A stretch of 64,000 bases of DNA, from NCBI RefSeq assembly GCF_005217615.1, contig NZ_SZNK01000001.1, positions 4,393,501 through 4,457,500 of the forward strand, in the 5' to 3' direction. This stretch comes from Brevibacillus antibioticus. Its GTDB lineage: Bacteria; Bacillota; Bacilli; Brevibacillales; Brevibacillaceae. The notes beneath the pieces are model-generated. The model searched no databases and was not told where the DNA came from. It saw only the letters and a list, made by a program, of their open reading frames with translations. Position numbers and translations under genes: made by a program. This document shows positions 17,463 through 26,869 of the stretch, one piece after another (positions within the stretch are counted from its first letter, which is position 1; every line of letters begins with the position of its first letter).

Positions 17463-17673
17463 GAGAAGAAAAAGCACAGTTCTCTTCGACTCTGACACGC
17501 CAGCGTGGGGGATTGACTGTCCGTCTCCACTTTAAAAAGAGGACCGTCGATCCAAAGCCACCCTACGGGCGGTGTTTCTCAGGGAAGAAGTGTTCGACAA
17601 GCGTGGTCCTCTTTTTAAAGTTCCAACTGGGTAGGCGTTGTCAAGGTCTGCGAGCCCTGTGCTTTTTCTTCTC
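17463..17673. ncRNA. Candidate structured RNA: 211-bp rod with nested perfect stems
   Basis: The outer arms GAGAAGAAAAAGCACAG (17463-17479) and its exact complement (17657-17673) enclose TGACACGCC/GGCGTTGTCA, then an unpaired central region, then a perfect 16-bp inner stem CTTTAAAAAGAGGACC (17530-17545) with 17605-17620, and an apical GTCGA/TCGAC stem with a small CCACC/GGCGG-type hairpin. No gene-like frame lies inside. The plan of closing stem, central bubble and long apical stem, and the length, recall 6S RNA, but I cannot confirm it from sequence motifs. A MITE-like element is the main alternative. The strand is undecided because the arms are symmetric. Confidence 0.5.
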
Positions 17674-17716
17674 ACCAGCTTTTCTGCCTCCTAAAACTAA
17701 GAAAGATCCAAAAAAA

Positions 17717-17755
17717 GAGCTCGACAGCCTGAACGAAATCAGGTCTGCCGAGCTC
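17717..17755 (-). terminator. Terminator of the arginase-family gene
   Basis: Strong hairpin GAGCTCG/CGAGCTC extended by CCTGA/TCAGG, followed on the minus strand by a TTTTTTT tract, 37 bases after the stop codon. Confidence 0.88.
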
Positions 17756-17791
17756 ACTCGTTATCGAATTTATTTCATAGATGGGAGGGCT

Positions 17792-18634
17792 TTACACACG
17801 TGCAGATAGGGACCGAGCGAGCAACTCTACCAGCCTCTGTGCATACTCGCCTGTGGTATCCCTTACCCCTGAGAATTCTGTCACTTCCATACTGGTCACG
17901 CGCGAATCTCGCAAAACAGTCGCCAGTAATGCCTCCGCTTCGGACAGCGACAATCCTGTCTCACTTGGAGAATAGGCCGCTGGCATCGCGTCTTTGTGCA
18001 TGATATCTACGTCGAAATGAACGAGGATTTTGGCATCAGGCGGGATCGATTGGAGCGTATGAGAAACTCGTTCCACAATGCTTCCTTCTGTGAGCTGAGC
18101 CAAGGTCATGACCTCTACGCCAAACGTCTCCGCTGGCATCTGCTGACAGCCGACAAGGCGGATTCGCTCTGCATCCCAGCCACTTGGTTCGATCCATTGT
18201 CCACGATCCTGAAGCAAAAACCACAATCCCATCCCTGCTGCCCCTATACAGCGAGAAGCCGATGGCACTAATGCATCCAGATGACCGTCTAACACCAGCA
18301 GATACGCTTTCTCTTGATGAATAGCCTGATGAGCCTGCGCCGTTGCAACGACCAAACTGCAATCGCCGCCGAGCATCAAGACAAAATCGTCTGTATTGAG
18401 CCACTCTTGCGCGTCCTTTTGCAGCAAATCCCAAAGCATACGCGGAGCCGGCCAATTACGAACTGGTGGAATATTATGGCGCGGCAACTCATCGGGAAGA
18501 TGCAGATTTCCTACATCCTGCACCTCCAAGCCATTCTGCTGCAACTGCTCGATCAATCCTGCTGTACGAAGCGCGTCCGGAGCTAATTCTGTACCAGAGA
18601 CATATGCTCCTGTAAAATGCGGGATACTAGCCAC
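17792..18634 (-). CDS. Arginase/agmatinase-family protein
   Basis: A 280-residue ureohydrolase-fold protein. Family metal motifs are present but altered: GGDCS where arginases have GGDHS (a cysteine replaces the first metal-binding histidine), DGHLD for DAHxD, and HFDVD for SFDxDxxDP, with MHKDAMPA after it. Members hydrolyse guanidino compounds using a two-metal centre; with the altered first ligand the activity is uncertain. The annotated GTG start has no close ribosome site: GGGAGGG lies about 20 bases upstream, and a longer in-frame N-terminus (INVKV-) would fit the family better but lacks ATG/GTG/TTG at the right place. It lies downstream of the kdp cluster. Confidence 0.8.
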   Translation of the reverse strand: MASIPHFTGAYVSGTELAPDALRTAGLIEQLQQNGLEVQDVGNLHLPDELPRHNIPPVRNWPAPRMLWDLLQKDAQEWLNTDDFVLMLGGDCSLVVATAQAHQAIHQEKAYLLVLDGHLDALVPSASRCIGAAGMGLWFLLQDRGQWIEPSGWDAERIRLVGCQQMPAETFGVEVMTLAQLTEGSIVERVSHTLQSIPPDAKILVHFDVDIMHKDAMPAAYSPSETGLSLSEAEALLATVLRDSRVTSMEVTEFSGVRDTTGEYAQRLVELLARSLSARV

Positions 18635-18697
18635 TTTTACGTTTATAAACAGTCCCTCCCAAGGAAATTCATTTGTATGAACATCCCTAAAAGTATA

Positions 18698-19423
18698 TCA
18701 CAGCCTGCCTTGCAAAAATTGGATGAGATCACCGACGGACGGCCGCAACCAACGATCTGGCAAAGACGCTTTTTCCCCGCGCAGCAATTGGCAAGCAAGT
18801 GCATTCGGATGGACATCCGCGCTTAAAAAATACACTTGGTTCACAGGCTGCGGGAGCGCGTCCATGACTTCCACATATTTGTTTACGTACACCTGCAACG
18901 CATCCCGATAGGCTGGAGTCGTTAGCGCTGCGCCACACCACACATCAATTCCGGTCAACTCCTTGGCATGGGCTGCATCCAAGCTTTTGGCGAGCGAGCA
19001 GATAACGAATAGCAGCTTCTCTGGCGCCAGGTTGAACCGCTTCTGATACTGCTTGGCAAAACGGGCGAGCGTCGCATTCCAGGACGGCGTATCGTAGCTG
19101 CCGAGATCAGGGATGCATTTGAGCGCTCCTACCAGTTGTTCGTCTTTTTTCATAAACAACAGACCGTCGATCACTTGAAACGAAAGCCCGGCCAACTGCC
19201 CGGACAAAAACTCACCCACCCGCTCATGCATGACGCGAGAGATTCGCTGTGAGGATTTGCGCTTTAGCTTTTGCCGTATACGCACCTCTTCTTCCTCCAG
19301 GTAGACCCGTATCAGCCTGGAAAACAACTCTGCCTCCGTAGTTGGCTCTCGTATCAGGCACTCCAAACGGCTATAGGCGTCTGCCACGCTTTGGTCCCAT
19401 TGCCCTTCTTTTTCTGTGCCCAT
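18698..19423 (-). CDS. Unknown protein at the end of the kdp operon
   Basis: A 241-residue soluble protein I do not recognise. It is helical, with a very charged segment near residues 45-65 (EEEEVRIRQKLKRKSSQR) and a C-terminal half containing VYFLSADVHPNA. There is no signal peptide or membrane span. The start overlaps closely with the end of the double KdpD-like gene (12 bases apart, GGGAGGG between), so it is co-transcribed with kdpFABC and may belong to its control or assembly. No function is claimed. Confidence 0.7.
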   Translation of the reverse strand: MGTEKEGQWDQSVADAYSRLECLIREPTTEAELFSRLIRVYLEEEEVRIRQKLKRKSSQRISRVMHERVGEFLSGQLAGLSFQVIDGLLFMKKDEQLVGALKCIPDLGSYDTPSWNATLARFAKQYQKRFNLAPEKLLFVICSLAKSLDAAHAKELTGIDVWCGAALTTPAYRDALQVYVNKYVEVMDALPQPVNQVYFLSADVHPNALACQLLRGEKASLPDRWLRPSVGDLIQFLQGRL

Positions 19424-19435
19424 CATTACCCTCCC

Positions 19436-21766
19436 TCACATCATATCGGGTGCGTGATCCGCCACGACCAGCACATCCATGTGTCGGACCTCCCGCAATA
19501 ATCGCTGAATGACCGACCCCTCGAGAATTTCCTTCCAGCGGGTCCGCGCCGACTGCCCGATGACGACCTGCGTCGTTCCTTTTTCGTTCATATGCAAAAC
19601 CAGCTTGGTGAAAACCTTGCGTCTGGAAGGGGCTTCGTATCGTTCAAAACGACCTCCGAGACGCTCTGTTAGTGCCTTCAGCTTCGCCAGCTGCGTCTCT
19701 TCCTCTTCTGTCAGCGACGGATGATCCTGCACGTAAGCTACATGCCAGGACGCCTTCAGCCGATAAGCAATTCGAAACCCTCTGCGAATCAATCGTTCAC
19801 TGTCTGCCCGCAAATTCACACAGACAAAAATGACTTCCTGCTGCCGCCAAGGCCCACGCAGCGTTCGTCGCTCCCATGCCTCCAGGCGTTCGTCTACGTC
19901 GTCCGCCACTTCACGCAAGGCCAGCTCTCGAAGCGCGATCAAATTCCCTGTTTTGAAAAAGTTGGTCAGCGACTGCTCCACCTTTTCCATCGCGTAAATA
20001 TTGCCCTCCCGCATCCGCTGACGCAATGCTTTGGGGGAAATATCAATCAGCTCTACCTCATCTGCCTGATGCAGAATATGGTCCGGCACCGTCTCTCGCA
20101 CGCGGATTCCCGTGATTTGCTCGACGCTGTCGTTCAAGCTCTCGAGGTGCTGAATATTCATCGTAGATATGACGGAAATACCCGCAGCCAAAATCTTCTC
20201 TACATCGTGGTATCGCTTCTCATAGGCACTTCCCGGCACATTCGTATGTGCCAGCTCATCCACTAGTACGACCTCCGGATTTCGCCGGATAATTTCGTTC
20301 GTGTCCATTTCTTCTAACGTCACGTTTTTGTATGGAATGCGCTTGCGCGAGATGAGAGGAAGTCCCCCTACCTGCTCAATCGTTTCTTTTCGTCCATGCG
20401 TTTCCAAAAGCCCAATCACCACATCGATGCCATTTTCGGCGAGCTCGTTGCCTTCGCGGAGCATCGTGTATGTCTTGCCGACGCCAGGTGCGGCTCCCAC
20501 ATATACTTTTAGCGTCCCACGCTTGATTTTCCCGATTTCCTGCTGCATCTCCTCATCGGAGAGTCGTCGGTACGGATTGGTCGTTACCGCTTGTTCTCGC
20601 TTGGTCGGCATGACGCGCTCACCGTCTCGCTCAGAACGATCCGCCACGATCAAGATATCGATATTTTTCGTTTGCCGAAGAATCTTATGAACGATGGAGC
20701 CGTACCATATCTCTTCCCAGCGCGTACGCTTGGACTGCCCCATGACGATTCGGGTCACATTATTCTCCATCGCATAAGCGACGAGCTCATTTGCTACGTC
20801 CTTTTCACGTGCAAGCACCTGTTCTTCAAAAGTACCACCGACTTTGTCCACGAGCTTTCCGATGGATCTCTTAAAAGTCGCTTCTTCCTTCGTCAGCTTC
20901 TTGGATAAAGGGAGAAAACAGACGACCAAGAGCTCTCCGCCGAGCCGCTTGGCAACCTGTTGTCCGCGCCGAACCAATATCGAGCCGTTCCAATGATACT
21001 GGGCAGAAACCAGCACCTTCTCTGTGGCTCCTGAAGCCCCCACCATGCCGTGTTTCTCCCGATAATCCTCTAAATCCTCGTTTACACCCGTAGCTACGAA
21101 CCGAAGAGCGAGTTCCCGCAGCATATGCAGATTGTCTCTACGAAACAACGGATGCTTGGTTCGAGTCGGGTTGCGATCGTCTTCTTGTAGCCGTTTCAGA
21201 ATGGCTTCTGGCGTAACATCGAGCAGTTTCACCTCGTCTGCCATGGCAAGCGTATCTTCCGGGACACACTGGTCAATCCGCACCTCTGCCTTCGTCAGTC
21301 GCTCTGCCATCTCTTTCATCCCGGCCAATTCGTAAATGTTGACCGTAGCAATCACACTAATATTGTTATTCAGCAAAAACTGAACATCGTCGAGCCTGGT
21401 TGGACGCGGAGCATCTGGACGATTGCGATGAGCCAAACCGTCTACGAGCACGACTTCCGGGTCTCGTTCGATAATGGCTGCAACGTCCAGATCATGTCTC
21501 GCTTCCCCGAGGGTATACCAGACGATCGGCTTGATTTGCTCCAAGCCCTCCCGCTTTTGTGCCAGCTTGGGATGAGTGGCCTCACCTGAGCCAGCTACGA
21601 CCACATCAATCCCTTTTTTCTTAAGTGTCTGCCCTTCCATTAACAGGTGATAGGTTTTCCCTGAACCACTGACTGCCCCCAGAATGATTTTTAGCCTGCC
21701 CCGGTGCATTCTGGAGATGGACTGCAAGATTTCATCCGGCGACTTTCGCCGAAACTGCTCTACCAT
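19436..21766 (-). CDS. Tandem KdpD-type sensor protein without histidine kinase
   Basis: A 776-residue soluble protein made of two KdpD N-terminal modules, each a KdpD nucleotide-binding domain followed by a Usp domain. Module 1 (about 1-380): GAVSGSGKT Walker A, VVLVDGLAHRNRP, Usp VLVSAQYHWNGSILVRRG. Module 2 (about 400-776): GAAPGVGKT, VVLVDELAHTNVPGS, Usp VIFVCVNLRADSERLIRRG. Module 1 has lost the DE pair after the Walker B strand (DG instead). The four membrane helices, GAF and kinase domains of ordinary KdpD are entirely absent, and no kdpE is nearby. The start at 21766 follows AAGGAGGG. It probably senses a ligand (KdpD Usp domains bind c-di-AMP in staphylococci) and acts on KdpFABC directly or through another kinase. 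Confidence 0.85.
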   Translation of the reverse strand: MVEQFRRKSPDEILQSISRMHRGRLKIILGAVSGSGKTYHLLMEGQTLKKKGIDVVVAGSGEATHPKLAQKREGLEQIKPIVWYTLGEARHDLDVAAIIERDPEVVLVDGLAHRNRPDAPRPTRLDDVQFLLNNNISVIATVNIYELAGMKEMAERLTKAEVRIDQCVPEDTLAMADEVKLLDVTPEAILKRLQEDDRNPTRTKHPLFRRDNLHMLRELALRFVATGVNEDLEDYREKHGMVGASGATEKVLVSAQYHWNGSILVRRGQQVAKRLGGELLVVCFLPLSKKLTKEEATFKRSIGKLVDKVGGTFEEQVLAREKDVANELVAYAMENNVTRIVMGQSKRTRWEEIWYGSIVHKILRQTKNIDILIVADRSERDGERVMPTKREQAVTTNPYRRLSDEEMQQEIGKIKRGTLKVYVGAAPGVGKTYTMLREGNELAENGIDVVIGLLETHGRKETIEQVGGLPLISRKRIPYKNVTLEEMDTNEIIRRNPEVVLVDELAHTNVPGSAYEKRYHDVEKILAAGISVISTMNIQHLESLNDSVEQITGIRVRETVPDHILHQADEVELIDISPKALRQRMREGNIYAMEKVEQSLTNFFKTGNLIALRELALREVADDVDERLEAWERRTLRGPWRQQEVIFVCVNLRADSERLIRRGFRIAYRLKASWHVAYVQDHPSLTEEEETQLAKLKALTERLGGRFERYEAPSRRKVFTKLVLHMNEKGTTQVVIGQSARTRWKEILEGSVIQRLLREVRHMDVLVVADHAPDMM

Positions 21767-21787
21767 CTCGCAGCCCTCCTTCATTCT

Positions 21788-22351
21788 TTACTTTTTCACT
21801 GCGTCCAAAGCCAAATTCAGCTTCACTACATTGACACGTGGCTCCCCGAAAACACCCAAGCTTCTTCCATCTGTATTGGCTTCAATCAGTGCCTGTAGTT
21901 GTACCGGTTCGAGATTGCGCGCCTTGGCTACACGCTCCACCTGGATCTGGGCAGCTTTTGGCGAGATATGTGGGTCCAGACCAGAAGCGGAGTTGGTCAA
22001 CAAATCAGCAGGGATGTCTTCCTGCTTTACGCCAGGATTCGCTGCCAGAAATGCGGCGATATCCTTTTGCGTACGTTCGATCAGGGCCGGGTTGGATGGC
22101 GCGTAGTTGTTCGAGCCAGAGCCTGACGCATTGTTATCAATAGAAGAAATGCGTCCCCAGAAGTACTTCGGATCGGTGAAGGTCTGCCCAATCAGTTCGG
22201 AGCCGACCACCTTGCCGCTCCCATCGGTGATGAGACTACCGCTCGCCTGTGCAGGCATGACAACCTGTGCAATCCCTGTCATCGCCAGCGGGTAGGCAAT
22301 GCCGCAAATCAGCAGCAAAACGAGGCTGAGACGCAAATTTTTCAAGATCAT
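21788..22351 (-). CDS. kdpC: Potassium-transporting ATPase subunit C
   Basis: A 187-residue KdpC: one N-terminal membrane span (residues 8-30, LRLSLVLLLICGIAYPLAMTG) and an outer domain with the family motifs GQTFTDPKYFWGRISS, NYAPSNPAL, and LTNSASGLDPHISP near residue 120. KdpC stabilises the KdpFABC complex and raises ATP affinity. It lies between kdpB and the double KdpD-like gene. Confidence 0.96.
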   Translation of the reverse strand: MILKNLRLSLVLLLICGIAYPLAMTGIAQVVMPAQASGSLITDGSGKVVGSELIGQTFTDPKYFWGRISSIDNNASGSGSNNYAPSNPALIERTQKDIAAFLAANPGVKQEDIPADLLTNSASGLDPHISPKAAQIQVERVAKARNLEPVQLQALIEANTDGRSLGVFGEPRVNVVKLNLALDAVKK

Positions 22352-22386
22352 ATCGGTTCACCTGAGCTTTCTTTTTTCAATATGAG

Positions 22387-24426
22387 TTACACCAGATTCA
22401 ATCCGGTCAAAATCAAGTCAATCAGCTTGATGCCCACGAACGGAACGATAATTCCTCCCAAGCCATAGATCACCAGGTTGCGGCTAAGCAGCTTTGTCGC
22501 GCTCATTGGCGTGTATTTCACACCTTTCATCGCCAGCGGAATCAGGATCGGGATGATGATCGCATTGAAGATCAACGCGGACAAAATCGCACTTTGCGGT
22601 GTCGCCAGACCCATGATGTTGAGCGCACTCATTTGTGGGATCGCCAGCATGAACATCGCAGGAATGATCGCGAAGTATTTCGCTACGTCATTGGCGATAC
22701 TGAACGTCGTCAATGCACCGCGTGTCATCAAAAGCTGCTTGCCAATCGCTACGACCTCGATGATTTTAGTCGGGTCAGAATCCAGATCGACCATATTCGC
22801 TGCTTCCTTCGCCGCTACCGTACCCGTGTTCATCGCTAAACCAACATCGGCTTGTGCGAGAGCTGGCGCGTCATTCGTACCGTCACCCGTCATGGCGACG
22901 AGCTTGCCTGCCGCTTGTTCTTTGCGGATCAGCGCTATCTTATCTTCTGGCTTGGCTTCGGCTACGAAATCGTCCACACCTGCTTCGCGGGCAATCGTCG
23001 CTGCTGTCAGCGGGTTATCCCCTGTGCACATTACTGTACGAATTCCCATGCGGCGCAGCTCTTCAAAGCGTTCGCGCATCCCTGGCTTTACGGTATCCTT
23101 CAAGTAAATCAAACCGAGAATCGTATTACCTTCTGCTACAGCCAATGGCGTGCCGCCCGCCGTTGCAATCCGGTTTGCTTTTTCATCCAAGTCAGCAGGG
23201 ATGCTGCCCCCTTGCTCTGTCACGTATTTCTTGATGGCATCGACGGCTCCTTTGCGAATGAGGACGCCGCTTACCAGATTCGTCCCGCTCATTCTTGTTT
23301 CAGCGCGGAACTCCACGCCTTCGGAACCGGGCAATTTCAGTTCAGCAAGTGCCAGACCTTGTTTTTTCGCCAGCTCTACAACAGAGCGTCCTTCCGGTGT
23401 TTCGTCATAGACCGAGCTTTGTGCAGCTACTCGGTTTAATTCCGTGCTTTTGACGGTGCCTACGGTGACAAACTCGGCAGCCATCCGGTTACCATGCGTG
23501 ATCGTTCCTGTTTTATCCAAAATAATAGTGTTGATGTCTCCGGATGCTTCAACGGCTTTACCGGACATGGCGATAACGTTAAATTGTGTGACCCGGTCCA
23601 TACCCGCAATCCCAATCGCTGACAAGAGTCCACCAATCGTGGTCGGAATCAAGCAAACGAGCAGAGCAATCAGAGTCGCAACCGGAATGGCTGCATTCAC
23701 ATAGTTGGCTATCGGCAGCAAAGTCGTGCAGACGATCAGGAAAATCAACGTTAAGCTGACCAACAGTGTATTCAACGCGATTTCATTCGGAGTCTTCTGT
23801 CTCTTCGCACCTTCCACCAGCGAAATCATGCGATCCAAAAACGATTCGCCGGGATCAGTCGTCACACGGACACGGATGCGGTCACTGACGACACGTGTGC
23901 CTCCCGTGACAGAGCTGAAGTCACCACCTGCTTCTTTAATGACCGGAGCGGATTCACCTGTAATCGCTGATTCGTCCACAGAGGCGACACCCTCGACGAT
24001 TTCCCCGTCAGATGGAATCAGCTCACCTGCTTCCACTATCACCAGATCGCCCTTTCGCAGTTCTGTGGAACTGACGACTTGCATGCGACCATCTTTCCCC
24101 ACTTTTTTTGCTTGCGTGTCCTGCTTCGTTTTTTTCAAGCTCTCTGCCTGTGCTTTGCCGCGACCTTCTGCCAAGGCTTCTGCGAAGTTGGCGAACAAAA
24201 TCGTCACGAACAGGATCAAGCTGACGATGCCGTTGTAAAACGGGTCCGAAGCTCCCCCAAACAAATTGGGCACAAACGTCAGGAGAAGCGTGATGAAGAA
24301 TCCGATCTCTACCACGAACATGACTGGATTTTTCATCATCACACGCGGGTCCAGTTTTTTGAAAGACTCGACAAAGGCCCGTTGATACAAATCTTTAGGA
24401 AGCGCAACCGTGCGCGTTCTACTCAT
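22387..24426 (-). CDS. kdpB: Potassium-transporting ATPase ATP-binding subunit B
   Basis: A 679-residue P1A-type ATPase that powers KdpA. Motifs: actuator [11 protein letters not shown], phosphorylation site [23 protein letters not shown], hinge [17 protein letters not shown]. Seven membrane spans are predicted with the usual short N-terminal pair. Length is normal for the family. Start at 24426 with AAAGGAGT upstream. It follows kdpA by 73 bases and precedes kdpC. Confidence 0.97.
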   Translation of the reverse strand: MSRTRTVALPKDLYQRAFVESFKKLDPRVMMKNPVMFVVEIGFFITLLLTFVPNLFGGASDPFYNGIVSLILFVTILFANFAEALAEGRGKAQAESLKKTKQDTQAKKVGKDGRMQVVSSTELRKGDLVIVEAGELIPSDGEIVEGVASVDESAITGESAPVIKEAGGDFSSVTGGTRVVSDRIRVRVTTDPGESFLDRMISLVEGAKRQKTPNEIALNTLLVSLTLIFLIVCTTLLPIANYVNAAIPVATLIALLVCLIPTTIGGLLSAIGIAGMDRVTQFNVIAMSGKAVEASGDINTIILDKTGTITHGNRMAAEFVTVGTVKSTELNRVAAQSSVYDETPEGRSVVELAKKQGLALAELKLPGSEGVEFRAETRMSGTNLVSGVLIRKGAVDAIKKYVTEQGGSIPADLDEKANRIATAGGTPLAVAEGNTILGLIYLKDTVKPGMRERFEELRRMGIRTVMCTGDNPLTAATIAREAGVDDFVAEAKPEDKIALIRKEQAAGKLVAMTGDGTNDAPALAQADVGLAMNTGTVAAKEAANMVDLDSDPTKIIEVVAIGKQLLMTRGALTTFSIANDVAKYFAIIPAMFMLAIPQMSALNIMGLATPQSAILSALIFNAIIIPILIPLAMKGVKYTPMSATKLLSRNLVIYGLGGIIVPFVGIKLIDLILTGLNLV

Positions 24427-24499
24427 GGAAAATTACTCCTTTGCCTCTAGTATTCATTTTCAAATCGATGTTCAAAGTGAGCTATTAAACTTCCTCTTA

Positions 24500-26173
24500 T
24501 CATCGGATCGTAAGCCACTCGGCGATTGGTCCAAGAGCAAGCACAGGCAGGAATGTCAGTGCGCCTACGATCAACACAGTTGCAACCAAAATCACTGTGA
24601 ATACACTATTGTCTGTGCGCAATGTACCCATCGTTTCCGGTACCGGCGTTTTTGCGAGCAAGGAGCCTGCTACCGCCAGCATCGTAATGATCGAGACGTA
24701 TCGACCAAACAGCATGACGAGTCCGGTAGAAATGTTCCAGAATGGCGTATTGTCGCCCAATCCTTCAAAACCGGAACCGTTGTTGGCTGCCGAGGATGTG
24801 TACTCGTACAGCACTTGCGAAATGCCGTGGAAGCCTGGGTTCGACACTGCGGACGATCCCATTTCTGTTGCCAATGCAATAGCGGTAGGCGCCAAAATAA
24901 TCAGGGGATGAACGAGAATCGCGATGGCGATCAGCTTCATCTCTTTTCCTTCGATCTTGCGGCCGAGGAATTCAGGCGTACGCCCTACCATCAAGCCCGC
25001 CAAAAATACAGCCAAAATCGCATACATCAAAATGTTAACCGTTCCGACGCCATCTCCGCCGAATACGCAGTTGAGCATCATTTCACCGAGCGGAACCAAG
25101 CCGCCAAGTGGTGTCAATGTATCGTGCATGTTGTTCACAGTTCCTGTTGTTGCCGCTGTTGTCACGGCGGTGAACAAGGTGCTTTGTGCGATACCAAAGC
25201 GGACTTCTTTTCCTTCCATGCTGCCCATTTCTTGTGACAGACCAGCCCGTGCCAGCGCCGGGTTGCCGTTTCCTTCATTGGCATACGCCGTAATCAGGAA
25301 CGCCAGGAACATCACGAACATCGCTCCAAAAATAACCCAGCCTTGCTTGCGGCTCTTCGCCATGAAGCCGAATGCGAATGGCAGTGCCGCCGGGATCAAG
25401 AACATCGACAAAATTTCGATCACATTTGTCAGCGGAGTCGGGTTTTCAAATGGATGCGAGGAGTTTACCCCGAAGAATCCGCCTCCGTTTGTTCCCAAAT
25501 GCTTAATCGATACGAGTGAAGCAACTGGACCGCGAGCGATTTGTTGCTCCGTTCCACCAATGGTTGTCGCTGTTGCGGTCGGCTCCATCGTCTGCGGCAC
25601 GCCTTGGGACACCAAGAGCAGTGTCACGACAATGGCCAGTGGAATCAACACACGTATATGAGCACGTACTAGGTCTACGTAGTAGTTACCGATGCTACGC
25701 TGCCCTGTCAGCCCACGCATGAAGGCCATCACGACCGCGATCCCTGTCGCTGGTGTGGTAAACATCAGGTAAATAATGACCAGCATTTGCGATAGATACG
25801 ACAATCCGCTCTCCCCGCTGTAATGCTGAAGATTCGTATTCGTCAAAAAGCTGACAGCCGTATTAAAGGAAAGCAACGGCTCCATCGCCGCAATACCACT
25901 TGGGTTTCCAGGCAGCATCCCTTGCAAACGAAGCAAGAGATAGGCAATGGCTACCATCGACATGTTGCTGACCAAAACAGCCATTGCGTACTGCTTCCAG
26001 GTCATATCTGTTACGCGAATACCAGACAGCTTGTATATCGCTTTTTCCAACCCACCAAAAACACGGTCCAACCGAGTCGTCTCCAGCGAAAAGGAGCGTG
26101 CCAAATATTTTCCCATTGGTATGGCGAGCACGAAAAGCACCACCAAAACCAACGCTATTTGTATAAAGTCCAC
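24500..26173 (-). CDS. kdpA: Potassium-transporting ATPase potassium-binding subunit A
   Basis: A 557-residue channel-like subunit with about ten spans and four selectivity-filter repeats. Recognisable segments: LSFNTAVSFLTNTNLQHYSG (first filter), KHLGTNGGGFFGVNSSHPFE (second), and the C-terminal NGSGFEGL filter. It carries K+ across the membrane in the high-affinity Kdp pump. The start is a GTG (26173) with TAGGAGG upstream; no ATG fits. It follows kdpF by 61 bases. Confidence 0.97.
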   Translation of the reverse strand: MDFIQIALVLVVLFVLAIPMGKYLARSFSLETTRLDRVFGGLEKAIYKLSGIRVTDMTWKQYAMAVLVSNMSMVAIAYLLLRLQGMLPGNPSGIAAMEPLLSFNTAVSFLTNTNLQHYSGESGLSYLSQMLVIIYLMFTTPATGIAVVMAFMRGLTGQRSIGNYYVDLVRAHIRVLIPLAIVVTLLLVSQGVPQTMEPTATATTIGGTEQQIARGPVASLVSIKHLGTNGGGFFGVNSSHPFENPTPLTNVIEILSMFLIPAALPFAFGFMAKSRKQGWVIFGAMFVMFLAFLITAYANEGNGNPALARAGLSQEMGSMEGKEVRFGIAQSTLFTAVTTAATTGTVNNMHDTLTPLGGLVPLGEMMLNCVFGGDGVGTVNILMYAILAVFLAGLMVGRTPEFLGRKIEGKEMKLIAIAILVHPLIILAPTAIALATEMGSSAVSNPGFHGISQVLYEYTSSAANNGSGFEGLGDNTPFWNISTGLVMLFGRYVSIITMLAVAGSLLAKTPVPETMGTLRTDNSVFTVILVATVLIVGALTFLPVLALGPIAEWLTIR

Positions 26174-26234
26174 GACAGTTCCTCCTACTCCCTCTAAAAA
26201 ATGGTTCCAAATAAACGAATGATTCAGGTAACCC

Positions 26235-26312
26235 CTAGTATTTTTCCGGGTAAATCAATGCGTGGCACAGGTACATCGCAAGCCCTGCCATAATCAAAAG
26301 CAACCAGATCAT
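26235..26312 (-). CDS. kdpF: KdpF small subunit (25 aa)
   Basis: A 25-residue single-span peptide: MIWLLLIMAGLAMYLCHALI followed by YPEKY. The L-x-x-YL-x-x-x-L-x-x-PE-K pattern and its location directly before kdpA identify KdpF, a lipid-like stabiliser of the Kdp complex. The ATG overlaps the stop codon of the preceding small gene (ATGA). Confidence 0.9.
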   Translation of the reverse strand: MIWLLLIMAGLAMYLCHALIYPEKY

Positions 26313-26416
26313 TTCTCTTTCCCTCCCTGTTCTCTTACCACGGCGTCACAAAACTTGATGAGTGCAAAAAATACACCGAATGAAAGCGCCAAGAGCAGTA
26401 TGGAAACCACGTCCAT
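26309..26416 (-). CDS. Small membrane protein preceding kdpF (35 aa)
   Basis: A 35-residue frame with AAAGGAGGG 7-8 bases before its ATG. One membrane span (VSILLLALSFGVFFALIKF) is followed by a charged tail CDAVVREQGGKEK. Similar short proteins precede kdpF/kdpA in other bacteria, from memory. The stop overlaps the kdpF start, showing translational coupling; it is the first gene of the kdp operon after the long leader. Confidence 0.72.
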   Translation of the reverse strand: MDVVSILLLALSFGVFFALIKFCDAVVREQGGKEK

Positions 26417-26869
26417 GCAATGTCCCTCCTTTTTTCTGGTACTGACTATCCCGTAAAGTCTTGCTGACTCGTCTCTCTCGCTTCCCCCTGCACAGGCTTC
26501 CTTTTTTGAAAAAAACCTGCCATTTGAGAAAAAAATAGACCAATGCTTACGATTTCCCCGAAAGATCGCCACATTTGACCGAGCTGAAGATGAACAGACG
26601 AACGAAGTCGCCCGCTTCCACGGCAAATAAAACGATTCTTTGTATCGGAGAAAAAGTACTCATTGGTCTACCTAACGCCCAGCCGACTTGAAGTTGCCTT
26701 CTTTGCGTTTTGTCTCCCGTTTCCTTTTTCAAAAAAACAGTTATTTACTTGTGAGTAAAACGGTCATTAGCCGTTTTTGAGCAAAACGAAAAGACCTGCA
26801 TTACGTTTCGAGTAAACCCTTGTCGTCCTAAATGGATAACAAAAAGGCCTCCTCAAACAGGCGGTCTTT
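26417..26869 (-). other. Long untranslated leader of the kdp operon
   Basis: About 450 bases between the riboswitch and the first small kdp gene. A short G/C stem (GCCT/AGGC or CCgCCT/AGGaGG) followed by TTTTTG at about 26847-26868 could be the riboswitch terminator. A weaker AAACGG/CCGTTT hairpin lies near 26758-26780. I find no convincing gene; a 61-codon frame at 26547-26732 has no ribosome site. Confidence 0.45.

Noticed and set aside
17463..17673. T-box or other known riboswitch
   Set aside because: No T-box GGTGG element or known riboswitch core was seen; only the rod-like pairing is supported.
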